DNA from: Streptomonospora mangrovi
Lineage (GTDB): Bacteria > Actinomycetota > Actinomycetes > Streptosporangiales > Streptosporangiaceae
Length of the DNA stretch: 64,000 nucleotides
Assembly (NCBI RefSeq): GCF_027604915.1
Contig: NZ_JAJAQC010000003.1
Span: 209,331 to 273,330 of the forward strand
Reading direction: 5' to 3'
Shown here: in pieces, positions 9,221 through 17,990 of the stretch
Position numbering within the stretch: position 1 is the stretch's first letter
How the letters are laid out: each line of letters opens with the position of its first letter
Made by a program: the position numbers and the translations under genes
Notes under the pieces: model-generated
Databases searched by the model: none
What the model saw: only the letters and a program-made list of their open reading frames with translations
Told to the model about the DNA's origin: nothing

Positions 9221-9629
9221 GCGCGGCGCCGCGCCCCGCCCGCCGGGGGGCGGCCCCCCGTCCCCGGGGTGGTGCCCCCACCACACCCCTGGTGGGGCGG
9301 GCCGGTCAATCCCCCGCGGCGGCCGGGAAACGTCGTCACCCGGCGATAGGGTGAGGCGGTGTGGCCCGCGGCGGCGCAGGTAGGCGGCGATCGCGACCGG
9401 GCAACCGCCCGGCGCGCTCCACCGGGCGATCACTCCTCGGCCACTCCGTGTTGGCCGGGAGCGGTGAGGCTTGACGACAGGCCCCACGAGGACCGAGTGG
9501 AAAAGAGGCGGTGGCCATGTCGCTCGCCCACACCGCGGCACACCGGGCGCCCGATCCGACCGCGCGGCGGCGCGGCCCTGCGCGCGCCCCCGGGCACCCC
9601 GCGCGGACGCGCCAGTGGGGGGAGCGGCC
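9221..9629. other. Intergenic stretch without a supported gene
   Basis: 409 bases between the hydrolase and the phosphodiesterase. It holds one hairpin (listed separately) and GC-rich filler. The phosphodiesterase frame stays open upstream to 9471 but has no family similarity there. Confidence 0.5.
9276..9297 (+). terminator. Hairpin after the amidohydrolase
   Basis: CCCCACCA and TGGTGGGG form a perfect 8-bp stem with a 6-base loop, 56 bases after the stop. There is no T-run. Confidence 0.4.
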
Positions 9630-10388
9630 GTGATCGTCGTCGCCCACCGGGGCGCCTCGGCCTACGCCCCCGAGAACACCGTCGCGGCCCTGCGCGCCGC
9701 CCGCGAGCGCGGCGCCGACATGGCCGAGATCGACATCCGCCAGACCGCCGACGGCGCGTTCGTCGTCATGCACGACTCCTCGCTGCGCCGCACCACCGAC
9801 GTCGCCGACGTCTTCCCCGAGCGCCGCAGCTTCAACGTCGCCGACTTCACCCTCGCCGAGATCCGCCGCCTCGACGCCGGCGCCTGGTTCGGGCCGGGCT
9901 TCGCCGGCGAGCGCGTGCCCACCCTCAACGAGAGCCTCGCGGTCCTGCGCGAGGAGGGCCTGGGCGCACTGGTGGAGTTGAAGGTGCACCGCCGCGACCG
10001 GGGCATGGCCCGGCGCCTGGCCCAGGAGCTGAGCACCGACCCCCACTGGCGCGCGGCCGGGGCCGAGGGCCGGCTCATCCTCCAGAGCTTCGACTGGGTC
10101 ATGCTGCGCGAGATCGCCGCGGCGGCGCCCGCGCTGCACACCGCCGCGCTGGGCAAGACCTACGGGCGCTACGGCCTGCGCCGGATCGCCCAGTACGCCC
10201 GCCTGATCAACCCCCACCACCTGCGGGTGTCGGCGCCCTACGTGCGCCACGCCCACGCCCAGGGGCTGGCGATGTTCGGCTGGACCGCCAACAACGACCA
10301 GGCCATCCGCCGCCTCATCCGCGACGGCGTCGACGGCATCATCACCGACTACCCCGACCGCGTCCACCGTACGCTGCTCGCCGCCTGA
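9630..10388 (+). CDS. Glycerophosphodiester phosphodiesterase
   Basis: A 252-residue GDPD-family enzyme. 'VVAHRGASAYAPENT' at the N-terminus carries the catalytic His-Arg, 'AEIDIRQTADG' gives the metal-binding Glu and Asp (about E33, D35), and 'VVMHD' gives the second histidine (about H48). It hydrolyses deacylated phospholipids to glycerol-3-phosphate and an alcohol. GTG at 9630 is chosen because GGGGGGAG sits just before it and the family motif begins at residue 2; the open extension upstream is not conserved. No signal peptide is visible, so it is probably cytoplasmic. Confidence 0.88.
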   Translation: MIVVAHRGASAYAPENTVAALRAARERGADMAEIDIRQTADGAFVVMHDSSLRRTTDVADVFPERRSFNVADFTLAEIRRLDAGAWFGPGFAGERVPTLNESLAVLREEGLGALVELKVHRRDRGMARRLAQELSTDPHWRAAGAEGRLILQSFDWVMLREIAAAAPALHTAALGKTYGRYGLRRIAQYARLINPHHLRVSAPYVRHAHAQGLAMFGWTANNDQAIRRLIRDGVDGIITDYPDRVHRTLLAA

Positions 10389-10576
10389 CCCGGGCGCCCC
10401 GCCGGCGCCACCGGGCCGCCCGCCCCCAGGGAGCGGCCCGCGCCCGCCCATCCGATTGCCGCGTGTTTCCGCAGGTCCGACCGGTCTTTCATGATCTGCG
10501 GCAGAAACTCTGGGAGCAACCTCACGCTTTCACTGAAGTGGCGGGCGCGGGTGCCCTAGGATGCCTGCATGCGGTG

Positions 10577-10590
10577 AATGCACGTGCATT
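10577..10590. promoter_or_regulatory. ATGCACGTGCAT palindrome upstream of the ATPase gene
   Basis: AATGCACGTGCATT is a perfect 14-base palindrome about 90 bases upstream of the ATPase start and just after a TAGGAT-like -10 at 10557-10562. The same 12-base core occurs upstream of the DUF397 gene at 12806-12817. This suggests a shared regulator, most simply the XRE/DUF5753 protein encoded between them. Confidence 0.5.
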
Positions 10591-10679
10591 TGGTTCCTGC
10601 GCGACATCCGCTCCCGATGCTGCGGTAGCCGGCCGGACCGGCTCTGGGGCCCGATGAAGACGACTGCGAGGGGATCGCG

Positions 10680-11225
10680 GTGACCGGACAACCAGCCCGC
10701 GAATCGATGGAAAGACTGGACGACGGCGACTGTTCGGGGCCGTTCGCGGCACCCTCCCCACGGGCGTGGTGGTCGACCGTCCTGCTGAACGGCGCCCCCG
10801 ACCCCACCGGCCGGGCGCGCGCCGCGCACGCCGACCACCTCTTCTTCCACCTGGAGACCGATCCCGTCGCGCCGGCGGCCGCGCGCGAGATCGCCGCCCG
10901 CGTCCTGCGCGAGTGGCACATGGCCGCGCTGGTGCCCGACGTCGAACTCGTGGTCTCCGAACTCGTGACCAACGCCCTGCGCCACGGGAGCCCCCCCGGG
11001 CGCCCGGGCGTCCCCGACGACCCCATCCGCATGGGCCTGCTGCGCCGCGGCGGCGAGTTCGTCTGCGCCGTCCGCGACCGCGGCGAGCGCATGCCGATCC
11101 CCCGCGAGCCCGACCTCCGGTTGGAGAACGGCCGCGGTCTGCACCTTGTCGCGTGCTTCTGCCGCGCCTGGGGGGTGCTTCCCGTCCTGCCCCAGGGGAA
11201 GTACGTCTGGGCGAGTTTCCACTGA
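10680..11225 (+). CDS. Anti-sigma-factor-like serine kinase / GHKL ATPase
   Basis: A 181-residue protein with a single HATPase_c_2 (RsbW/SpoIIAB-like) domain from about residue 55 to the end. The N-box is 'VVSELVTNALRHGS' (about 96-109), then 'CAVRDRGERMP' (G1 box, with the expected Asp) and 'ENGRGLHLVACF' (G2). The first 50 residues are not conserved. Such proteins are abundant in actinomycetes, bind ATP and may inhibit or phosphorylate regulators. It lies directly upstream of the XRE regulator on the same strand. The start is GTG at 10680. Confidence 0.8.
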   Translation: MTGQPARESMERLDDGDCSGPFAAPSPRAWWSTVLLNGAPDPTGRARAAHADHLFFHLETDPVAPAAAREIAARVLREWHMAALVPDVELVVSELVTNALRHGSPPGRPGVPDDPIRMGLLRRGGEFVCAVRDRGERMPIPREPDLRLENGRGLHLVACFCRAWGVLPVLPQGKYVWASFH

Positions 11226-11424
11226 TCACCGTCCGCCCGCCGACGCACGGGCGGACGGGGACCGCCGCCCGCGCCGACGCCGAACCCGCGCTCCGGCGCC
11301 CGTTCGGGGTGCCGCCGATCGAGTTGTCGGTCCAATCGGCGATATCGTGGGCTTGCGTGGGTATGCCGCGCGGCGCGGCGGTCCCCGGCGGGTTCCGCCG
11401 GAGTGGAGCAGGGAGGCACCGGCA

Positions 11425-12291
11425 GTGGACATTGCTCGTCTGAAGAAGGGGAGCGGTCCCACAGTGCGCCGGATGCTGCTGGGGTCGGAACTGCGCAAGT
11501 GCCGCGAGGCCAAGGGCCTCACCCGAGCCGAGGCCGGCCACTACATCCGCGGCTCGGAGTCCAAGATCAGCCGCATGGAGCTGGGCCGCGTGGGCTTCAA
11601 GGTCCGCGACGTCGAGGACCTGCTGAAGTTATACGGGGTCACCGACAGAGAACAGATCGCGACCATGGTGCAGTTGGCCCGCGACTCCAAGAAGCCGGGC
11701 TGGTGGCAGGCCTACGGCGAGAGCCTGCCGAACTGGTTCCAGGTCTATGTCGGCCTTGAGGAGGCCGCCACCCGCATCCGGGTCTACGAGGCGCAGTTCG
11801 TGCCGGGCGTGCTCCAGACCGAGGACTACGCGCGCTCGGTGATCGCGCTGGGCAACCGCGTCAAGCCGGTCGAGACCGAGGACCGGGTGGCGGTGCGGAT
11901 GCGGCGCCAGCGCCACGTGCTCAGCGGCGCCTGCCGGCTGTGGGCCATCATCGACGAGGCTGCGGTGCGTCGGCCGGTGGGCGGCCCCGACATCATGCGC
12001 GGCCAGTTGGAGCGGCTGATCGAGCTGAGCGAGCGCCCCAACATCACGGTGCAGATCATCCCGTTCAGCGAGGGCGCGCACGCCGCCGCGGTGGGCACCT
12101 TCACGATCCTGCGCTACCCCGACTTCGGGCTGTCCGACATCGTCTACCTGGAGCAGCTCACCGGGTCGATGTGCCTGGACCGGCGCAGCGACATCGACCT
12201 CTACACCATGGCCATGGAGAACCTCAGCGTCATCGCCGACACCCCGGCGCGCAGCACGCTGCGGCTCAAGGACATGATGAACGACCTGTGA
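11425..12291 (+). CDS. XRE-family helix-turn-helix regulator with DUF5753 domain
   Basis: A 288-residue regulator. An XRE DNA-binding domain lies at about 16-70 ('LGSELRKCREAKGLTRAEAGHY', 'SKISRMELGR'). A DUF5753 domain follows, with the signatures 'YEAQFVPGVLQTEDYARSV' near 115 and 'ITVQIIPFSEGAH' near 207. These proteins are paired with DUF397 proteins and anti-sigma-like ATPases in the WhiJ/Scr-type actinobacterial systems, which affect development and antibiotic production. All three parts are present here. GTG at 11425 is chosen for the GGGAGG eight bases upstream; the open extension before it is not conserved. Confidence 0.9.
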   Translation: MDIARLKKGSGPTVRRMLLGSELRKCREAKGLTRAEAGHYIRGSESKISRMELGRVGFKVRDVEDLLKLYGVTDREQIATMVQLARDSKKPGWWQAYGESLPNWFQVYVGLEEAATRIRVYEAQFVPGVLQTEDYARSVIALGNRVKPVETEDRVAVRMRRQRHVLSGACRLWAIIDEAAVRRPVGGPDIMRGQLERLIELSERPNITVQIIPFSEGAHAAAVGTFTILRYPDFGLSDIVYLEQLTGSMCLDRRSDIDLYTMAMENLSVIADTPARSTLRLKDMMNDL

Positions 12292-12419
12292 CCCGTTGCG
12301 CCGGCTCTGACCGGCGCCGCACCCGGTCCCGTTCGCGGTTCTCCAGGTTTCCCCGGTTTCGCGGTTCCCGCTCCCGCCCGCCCGATCCCGTGGGGGAGCG
12401 CGGCGCGCCATAACGCGAA

Positions 12420-12456
12420 GGGCTCCGCGGCGGGCGCGAGGCCGGCCGCGGAGCCC
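12420..12456. terminator. Strong hairpin between convergent regulatory genes
   Basis: A perfect 12-bp stem (GGGCTCCGCGGC at 12420-12431, complement at 12445-12456) lies between the XRE gene and the convergent DUF397 gene and could stop transcription from both sides. Confidence 0.65.
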
Positions 12457-12503
12457 CTGGCCACGCGCCGGGGGGCGACGCATGGGTCTGGGTCGGCTGA
12501 GGA

Positions 12504-12737
12504 CTACCCCAGCAGGTTGTCGAAGTCGCCGTCCTTGGCGCCGAGGATCAGGGCGTCGATCTCGGCCTGGGTGTAGACCAGCGCGGGTCCGTCGGGGAAA
12601 CGGGAGTTGCGCATGGCGATCGAGCCGTTGGCCAGGCGGGCCATCTCGACGCAGGCGCCCTGGTGGTTGCTGCGCCGGCTCTTCTGCCAGGCGATGTCGT
12701 GGAGTTCGGAGGCCGCGATGCCGTTGTAGGCGTCCAT
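12504..12737 (-). CDS. DUF397 small regulatory protein
   Basis: A 77-residue DUF397 protein, with 'WQKSRRSNHQGACVEMA' near 18-34, 'MRNSRFPDGPALVYTQAE' near 41-58 and an acidic tail. DUF397 proteins are small partners of XRE/DUF5753 regulators such as the one encoded convergently here. ATG at 12737 is chosen because GAGGAG lies nine bases upstream; an in-frame extension to 12806 would run through the promoter region. Two CACGTGCAT-type boxes lie upstream. Confidence 0.9.
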   Translation of the reverse strand: MDAYNGIAASELHDIAWQKSRRSNHQGACVEMARLANGSIAMRNSRFPDGPALVYTQAEIDALILGAKDGDFDNLLG

Positions 12738-12805
12738 GGGAGAAACTCCTCTGGGTCGGGGGTGAAGGCGTCCGCACCAGCGGGCACAGCCGACTGCACC
12801 GTCCA

Positions 12806-12817
12806 ATGCACGTGCAT
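12806..12817. promoter_or_regulatory. ATGCACGTGCAT palindrome upstream of the DUF397 gene
   Basis: This is a perfect 12-base palindrome, the same core as at 10579-10590. It lies 69 bases upstream of the DUF397 start. Confidence 0.5.
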
Positions 12818-12844
12818 CAGCACCGTACTTTGGCCAGGATAACT

Positions 12845-12853
12845 CACGTGCAT
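12845..12853. promoter_or_regulatory. Second, imperfect CACGTGCAT box
   Basis: CACGTGCAT repeats most of the palindrome; its CACGTG centre lies 36 bases from the centre of the perfect copy. Confidence 0.35.
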
Positions 12854-12894
12854 ACGCGCTGTCCGCCCCTCGCCACGGATTTGTGACATGGAAA

Positions 12895-12927
12895 GGCCCG
12901 TGCCCCCGCAGGGCGGGGGCACGGGCC
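12895..12927 (-). terminator. Terminator of the zinc-binding lipoprotein gene
   Basis: A perfect 15-bp stem (12895-12909 with 12913-12927) and 3-base gap, 22 bases beyond the stop on the minus strand, followed by a short T-rich run (TTTCC). Confidence 0.65.
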
Positions 12928-12948
12928 CGGCTGCGCGCGGTGGCGGCG

Positions 12949-14037
12949 TCAGCCGCAGTCGAGCGCGGTGCTCAGCGCCTCCAGGTTGCCGCGCATGATG
13001 GAGGGGTAGTCGTCGCCGGGCGAGGCGTCGGTGACGCCCTCCAGCGGGTCGAGCACGGCGGTGTCGGCGCCGGTCTCGGCGGCGATGGTCTCGGCGGCCT
13101 CGGGGCTGGTCAGAGGCTCGGTGAAGACCGTGGTGACGTCGTGCTCGCGGACGGTCTCGGCGACCTCGGCCATGCGCGCCGGCGAGGGCTCGGAGTGGGA
13201 GTCCAGCCCGGCCACGGGGATCTGGTGCAGGTCGTAGCGGGCGGCCAGGTAGCCGAACGCGGTGTGGCTGACCACGATGTCGCGGCTGCGGCAGTCGGCC
13301 AGGCCGGTGGAGTAGTCCTCGTGGATGCCGTCGAGGAGGGTGGTGACCTCCTCGGCGTTGGCGGCGAAGGCGTCGGCGTGGTCGGGGTCGATCTCGGCGA
13401 GGCGGTCGGCCAGGCCGGCGGCGGCCTCGGCCATGCGCTCGGTGTCGAGCCACATGTGGGGGTCGAACTCGCCATGGTCGTGGCCGTCGTGGCCGCCCTC
13501 GTCGCCGTGGGACTCCCCGGCGCCCTCCTCCTCGGCGTGGGCGTCCTCCTCGGCGGCGTGCTCGTCCCCGGCGTGGGAGTGCTCGTCCTCGGCGTGGTCG
13601 TGGCCGCCCTCGTCGCCGTGGGACTCCTCGCCGCCGTGGTCGTGGGGCTCCTCGGCGGCGTTCTCCTCGGCGGTGCGCAGTTCGACCAGGTCGGCGACGT
13701 CCAGGGCGTTGCCGTCGCCCTGCTGGGACACCGCGTCGTCGACCGCCGGCTGGAGGCCGCTGACGTAGAAGGCGAGGTCGGCGTCGGCCACCTGGCCGAC
13801 CTGGCGCGGGGTGAGTTCGAGGTCGTGGGGTTCGGCCCCGGGCTCGGTGAGGTTGGCGACCTCGACGTGGTCGCCGCCGACCTGGGCCGCCAGCCACTCC
13901 AGCGGGTAGACGCCGGTGACGACGCTGAGCCGCGCGCCGGAGCCGCCGCCGTCCTCGCCACCTCCGCCGCAGCCGGTCACGGTGAGCATCCCGGCCGCGC
14001 AGACCGCGGCCACCTTGACATACGTCCGTCCTCGCAT
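12949..14037 (-). CDS. Zinc ABC transporter substrate-binding lipoprotein (ZnuA/TroA-like)
   Basis: A 362-residue metal-binding lipoprotein. The signal peptide ends at a lipobox 'TVTGC' (Cys23). The cluster A-I family features are 'EPGAEPHDLELTPRQ' with the first metal-ligand histidine, 'FDPHMWLD' with the second, and 'VVSHTAFGYLAARY' with the third. A His/Asp/Glu-rich loop of about 65 residues sits just before FDPHMW, typical of zinc-specific members. ATG at 14037 is chosen because it gives a proper lipoprotein signal and because a Zur-like box ends 21 bases upstream; a TTG at 14073 would fall within that box. No permease or ATPase gene is adjacent, so it is an orphan binding protein in this window. 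Confidence 0.9.
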   Translation of the reverse strand: MRGRTYVKVAAVCAAGMLTVTGCGGGGEDGGGSGARLSVVTGVYPLEWLAAQVGGDHVEVANLTEPGAEPHDLELTPRQVGQVADADLAFYVSGLQPAVDDAVSQQGDGNALDVADLVELRTAEENAAEEPHDHGGEESHGDEGGHDHAEDEHSHAGDEHAAEEDAHAEEEGAGESHGDEGGHDGHDHGEFDPHMWLDTERMAEAAAGLADRLAEIDPDHADAFAANAEEVTTLLDGIHEDYSTGLADCRSRDIVVSHTAFGYLAARYDLHQIPVAGLDSHSEPSPARMAEVAETVREHDVTTVFTEPLTSPEAAETIAAETGADTAVLDPLEGVTDASPGDDYPSIMRGNLEALSTALDCG

Positions 14038-14057
14038 GCCGTCCATCATCGCGAAAA

Positions 14058-14072
14058 TGAAAATGGTTGTCA
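14058..14072. promoter_or_regulatory. Zur-box-like element
   Basis: TGAAAATGGTTGTCA is close to the actinobacterial Zur consensus (TGAAAATNATTTTCA on either strand), with 3 mismatches by eye. It lies directly in front of the zinc-binding lipoprotein gene, which is the expected target of zinc-dependent repression. Confidence 0.55.
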
Positions 14073-14173
14073 ATTTGCGGCATGCTGGGCGGAAAACGGT
14101 GTATGTCCGTCTATGGCTGCTATGACCATGATGTCCGGAAAGTAGGTTGCTGTGGCGCGGCGTGCGCCGCCGC

Positions 14174-14842
14174 TCAGTTGATCTCGGCGAACCTCTCCAC
14201 CGCGTCGGTCTTGCCGGCCACCACGATGATGTCGCCCTTCTGGGGAACGGTGTCGGCCGTGGCGTAGGTGAACTGCTCGCCGTGGCGCTTGATGCACACC
14301 ACCGTGATGCCGTGCTTGGTGCGCACCTTGGTCTCGCCCAGCTTGCGGCCGATCATCTCGCGCGGCGCCTTGGTCTTGCCCAGCGCGAAGTCCTCCTCGA
14401 TCTCGACGTAGTCGAGCATCCGCCCCGACACCAGGTGCGCCACGCGCTCGCCCATGTCGTGCTCGGGCAGCACCACGTGGTGGGCGCCGATCTGCTGGAG
14501 GATGCGGCCGTGTCGGCGGCTGGTGGCCTTGGCCCAGATGTGCGGCACGCCCATGTCCACCAGCAGCGAGGCGGCCAAAATGCTCTCCTCCAGGTGGGTG
14601 CCGATGCCCACGACCGCCCGGGTGAACTCGTGCGCGCCGACCTGGCGCAGCGCCTCGTCGTCGGTGGCGTCGGCCACCACGGTGTGGGTGAGGGACTCGG
14701 CGTAGGCCTGCACCAGGCGCGGGTTGGAGTCCATGCCCAGGACCTCCCAGCCGTGGGCGACCAGCTCCAGGGCCAGGGAGCTGCCGAAGCGCCCCAGCCC
14801 GATGACGAGCACGCGCTTGTCGTTTGGCCTGCTCCGCTGCAC
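14174..14842 (-). CDS. ktrA: KtrA/TrkA-type potassium uptake regulatory protein
   Basis: A 222-residue cytoplasmic RCK protein. The RCK_N nucleotide-binding fold has 'VLVIGLGRFGSSLALEL' (11-27), an acidic residue at the end of beta-2 ('GMDSNP') and 'VVADATDDEAL'. The RCK_C domain follows from about 140. It has one RCK unit, as in KtrA, rather than the doubled E. coli TrkA. It gates the channel subunit encoded just upstream (gap 45 bases) in response to bound nucleotide. Confidence 0.9.
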   Translation of the reverse strand: MQRSRPNDKRVLVIGLGRFGSSLALELVAHGWEVLGMDSNPRLVQAYAESLTHTVVADATDDEALRQVGAHEFTRAVVGIGTHLEESILAASLLVDMGVPHIWAKATSRRHGRILQQIGAHHVVLPEHDMGERVAHLVSGRMLDYVEIEEDFALGKTKAPREMIGRKLGETKVRTKHGITVVCIKRHGEQFTYATADTVPQKGDIIVVAGKTDAVERFAEIN

Positions 14843-14887
14843 TTTCTTCTCCGTCCCGTTGCGTCCCGGCCCCGCGGCCGGGACCTG

Positions 14888-16318
14888 TTATCCAATGATC
14901 GGACGCGACTCGGCCAGATCGTAGCGCCGGGTGTGCTCGCGCAGCGCCAGCGCCGAGGCGAACGTGATCGGCCCGATCCGCCCGGCCAGCATGAGCACCA
15001 CCAGCAGCAGTTGCGCGGGCTCGGGCAGGTCGCCGGTGATCCCGGTGGACAGGCCCACCACGCCCGAGGCCGACACCACCTCGAACAGCACGACCTCCAA
15101 CTGGTAGCGCGTGGCCACCAGCAGCGCCACCGTGGAGGCCACCACCACGGTCATCGACAGGAAGGTCAGGCTCAGCGCCTCGCGGATCACCGAGGGCGGG
15201 AGGCGGCGGCCGAAGACGTGCACGTGGGGGTGGCCCCGGATCTCGGCCCACACCACCAGGAACAGCACGGCCAGCGTGGCGACCTTGATGCCGCCGGCGG
15301 TGCTGCCGCTGCCGTTGCCCACGAACATCAGCATGATCGTGACCAGCAGCGTGGAGTCCTCCATGGCGCCCACGTCGACCGTGTTGAACCCGCCGCTGCG
15401 CGGCATGATCCCGTGGAAGATCCCGTTGACCAGCCGCGCCCCGGGGCTGAGGCCGCCCAGGGTGGCCGGGTTGCTCCACTCCATCAGCGGCACCAGCACC
15501 ATGCCCGCGCCGAACAGCAGCGCCGTGGTGGTCACGGTGAGCTTGGTGTGCAGGGTCCAGCGGCGGGGGCTGCGCAGGTGGCGGCGCAGCTCCAGCAGCA
15601 CCGGGAACCCCAGGCCGCCCACGATGGTGGCCGCGGCGATGGGCAGCAGGATGAGCGGGTCGCCGGAGAACCGGGTGAGGCTGTCGTCGTAGATGGACAG
15701 GCCGGCGTTGTTGAACGCCATGATCGAGTGGAAGGTCCCGCTGTAGAGCGCCTCCAGCAGGGTCATATCGTGGGCCAGCCACATGCGCGGCACGATCACC
15801 GCCGCCAGCACCGCCTCGCACAGCAGGCTGGTGCGCACCACGCGGCCCACGATCCCGCTGACGTCGCCGACGCTGAGGCTGCGGGTCTCGGCCTGGAGGG
15901 TGAGCTGCATGCGCAGCCCGAAGCGGTGGATGACCACCACGCCCAGCACCGAGGCCAGGGTCATGATCCCGATCCCGCCGACCTGCACCAGCCCGGCCAC
16001 CACCAGCTCGCCGAACACCGACAGCTCGGTGCCCAGCCCGATCACGGCCAGGCCGCACACCGCCAGCGCGCTGGTGGCGGTGAACAGCGCCTCGACCACG
16101 GTGAGGTCGTGGCCCTCGGCGTGGGCGGCGGGCAGCAGCAGGACGAGCGCGCCCAGCAGGTCGGCGACCACGAACAGCAGGACGAACAGCCGCGCCGGGC
16201 GGCCCCACAGGGCGCGCGGGAGGTCCCGCGGCAGCGCGGGGCGCCGCCAGAGGCGGGCCAGCCAGCGGTAGACGGCGCTTCGAACGCTCTGCGCGCGCTC
16301 AGGCCGGTGTGGTCGCAT
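14888..16318 (-). CDS. ktrB: KtrB/TrkH-type potassium transporter membrane subunit
   Basis: A 476-residue polytopic membrane protein of the TrkH/KtrB superfamily. The four pore-loop repeats can be seen: 'ALAVCGLAV' near 89, 'AFNNAGLSI' near 204, 'PRSGGFNTVD' near 310 and 'SASGVVGLSTG' near 424. Each carries the central glycine of the selectivity filter. 'GNGSGSTAGGIKV' near 338 is also typical. It imports K+ (probably coupled to Na+ in Ktr systems) and is paired with the RCK protein downstream. Confidence 0.92.
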   Translation of the reverse strand: MRPHRPERAQSVRSAVYRWLARLWRRPALPRDLPRALWGRPARLFVLLFVVADLLGALVLLLPAAHAEGHDLTVVEALFTATSALAVCGLAVIGLGTELSVFGELVVAGLVQVGGIGIMTLASVLGVVVIHRFGLRMQLTLQAETRSLSVGDVSGIVGRVVRTSLLCEAVLAAVIVPRMWLAHDMTLLEALYSGTFHSIMAFNNAGLSIYDDSLTRFSGDPLILLPIAAATIVGGLGFPVLLELRRHLRSPRRWTLHTKLTVTTTALLFGAGMVLVPLMEWSNPATLGGLSPGARLVNGIFHGIMPRSGGFNTVDVGAMEDSTLLVTIMLMFVGNGSGSTAGGIKVATLAVLFLVVWAEIRGHPHVHVFGRRLPPSVIREALSLTFLSMTVVVASTVALLVATRYQLEVVLFEVVSASGVVGLSTGITGDLPEPAQLLLVVLMLAGRIGPITFASALALREHTRRYDLAESRPIIG

Positions 16319-16484
16319 CGGGGTCCTGATCGGGGTGCTCGTGGTGGCCTTGGTCGGGGCCGCGGCCGGCCGCGGCCCCGGCGCACCTGGACGGGGAACG
16401 CACCCCCATCCAACCGCGTTCCACGCCCCGCCGGGGGGCGGACGGCGCGTGTCGGCTCATGATGCCACCGACGGGGGTGCCGCG

Positions 16485-17753
16485 TTACGCCCCGGCCGCG
16501 GGGCTCTCCGCCTCGGCGTGGTCGTAGCCGTGGCGCCGGTAGTGGGCGCTGCGCACGCCCAGCACCAGGGCCGCCAGCACCGTGGCCACCAGCGAGGCCA
16601 CCAGCACCCCGGCCTTGGCGTCCTCCATCATCTCCGGGTGGTCGGGGAAGGACAGTTCGGTCACCAGCAGCGAGACCGTGAACCCGATCCCGGCCAGCAG
16701 CGACATGCCGAAGATGTCCACCCAGCGCAGCGAGGGGTTGAGTTCGGCGCTGGTGACCTTGGTGGTGATCCAGGAGCCGCCGAAGATGCCGAGGAGCTTG
16801 CCGCAGACCAGGCCGGCGATCACGCCGAGCGCGGCGGTGTCGGAGAAGATCGCGTCCAGGCCGGTGAAGGCCACGCCCGCCGACATCATCGCGAAGAACG
16901 GCAGGACCACGCCCGAGGACCACGGGCGGATGAGGTGCTCGGCGCGGTGGCTGGGGTCGGACTCCTCGCCGGGCAGGGCCACGGTGCGCATCAGCATGCC
17001 CATGGCCACGCCCGCGATGGTGGCGTGCACGCCGCTGGCGTGCATCAGTGCCCAGGCGGTGACGGCCAGCGGGACGTAGACCACCCAGTTGGGCACGGGG
17101 GAGCGGTCGAGCGCGGCGGCCAGGCCCCGGCCGCGCTGGAGGTAGCCGAAGAGGGCGAGCAGCGCGAGCGCGCCCAGCAGCGGCAGGAACGCCAGGTGGT
17201 CGGTGTAGAAGACGGCGATGACGACGATCGCGCCCAGGTCGTCCACGATGGCCAGGGTGAGCAGGAAGGTGCGCAGCGCGGGCGGCAGGTAGCGGCCGAC
17301 CACGGCGAGGATGGCCACCGCGAAGGCGATGTCGGTGGCCATGGGGATGCCCCAGCCGCCCAGGGCGTCGGGGTTGCCCAGGTTGATCAGCGCGTAGATG
17401 GTGGCGGGCACGACCATGCCGCACAGCGCCGCGATGATGGGCAGCATGGCGCGGCGCGGGTTGCGCAGTTCGCCGTGCACGAACTCCTGCTTGAGTTCGT
17501 TGCCCACGACGAAGAAGAAGATCGCGAGCAGGCCGTCGGCCGCCCACGCCTCCACGCTCAGGTCCAGGTGCAGCGCGGCGGGGCCGAAGGAGAAGGTCCG
17601 GATGGACTCATAGACCTCGCTCCAGGGGGAGTTGGCCCAGACCAGCGCGACCACGGCGCCCGCGATCAGCAGGAAGCCGCTGACGACGTCCTCGCGCAGG
17701 GCGTCGGCGATCCTGGCGAACCTGCCCCCGCCCGGGCTCCGTCCCTCGGTCAT
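16485..17753 (-). CDS. nhaA: Na+/H+ antiporter NhaA
   Basis: A 422-residue NhaA-family antiporter with about 12 membrane segments. Diagnostic motifs are 'GLLAIFFFVVGNELKQEF' near 66, 'MATDIAFAVAILAVVG' near 126 and 'LAIVDDLGAIVVIAVFYT' near 155, the last carrying the paired aspartates of the ion-binding site. It exchanges Na+ (or Li+) for protons. ATG at 17753 is chosen; the frame extends upstream but the family N-terminus starts here, and GGGGAGC precedes it. It lies upstream of the K+ uptake genes on the same strand, giving a cation-homeostasis cluster. Confidence 0.93.
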   Translation of the reverse strand: MTEGRSPGGGRFARIADALREDVVSGFLLIAGAVVALVWANSPWSEVYESIRTFSFGPAALHLDLSVEAWAADGLLAIFFFVVGNELKQEFVHGELRNPRRAMLPIIAALCGMVVPATIYALINLGNPDALGGWGIPMATDIAFAVAILAVVGRYLPPALRTFLLTLAIVDDLGAIVVIAVFYTDHLAFLPLLGALALLALFGYLQRGRGLAAALDRSPVPNWVVYVPLAVTAWALMHASGVHATIAGVAMGMLMRTVALPGEESDPSHRAEHLIRPWSSGVVLPFFAMMSAGVAFTGLDAIFSDTAALGVIAGLVCGKLLGIFGGSWITTKVTSAELNPSLRWVDIFGMSLLAGIGFTVSLLVTELSFPDHPEMMEDAKAGVLVASLVATVLAALVLGVRSAHYRRHGYDHAEAESPAAGA

Positions 17754-17990
17754 GTATCGCGCTCCCCACAGGTGGTCGACGTCATCGCTCGCACCGGCCC
17801 CGCCGCCGGACCCGGCCCGGCGCGCGGGGCGCACCGGGCGGCCGGCGGGGCGCACGGAAGCACCCGCCCCGGCCGGTCGGCGACGTTGTCCGACCCCGAC
17901 GGTGCTTTGTCCAGGTCACGCCCTGTCCGCACCGCTGGGATCCGACGACGATACCCCGGGGGGCGACCCGGCGCGCCGGGCGGGGGCGGC

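Noticed and set aside
11146..11424. Upstream extension of the XRE regulator
   Set aside because: No similarity in the extension, and a good ribosome site precedes GTG 11425.
14038..14073. TTG start at 14073 for the zinc-binding lipoprotein
   Set aside because: It falls within the Zur-like box and would put 12 residues before the natural lipoprotein signal.
14147..16462. Long open frame (about 770 codons) on the plus strand opposite the K+ transporter genes
   Set aside because: It is the antisense of real, well-conserved genes; the translation is His/Gln/Arg-rich without any domain, a common artefact in high-GC DNA.
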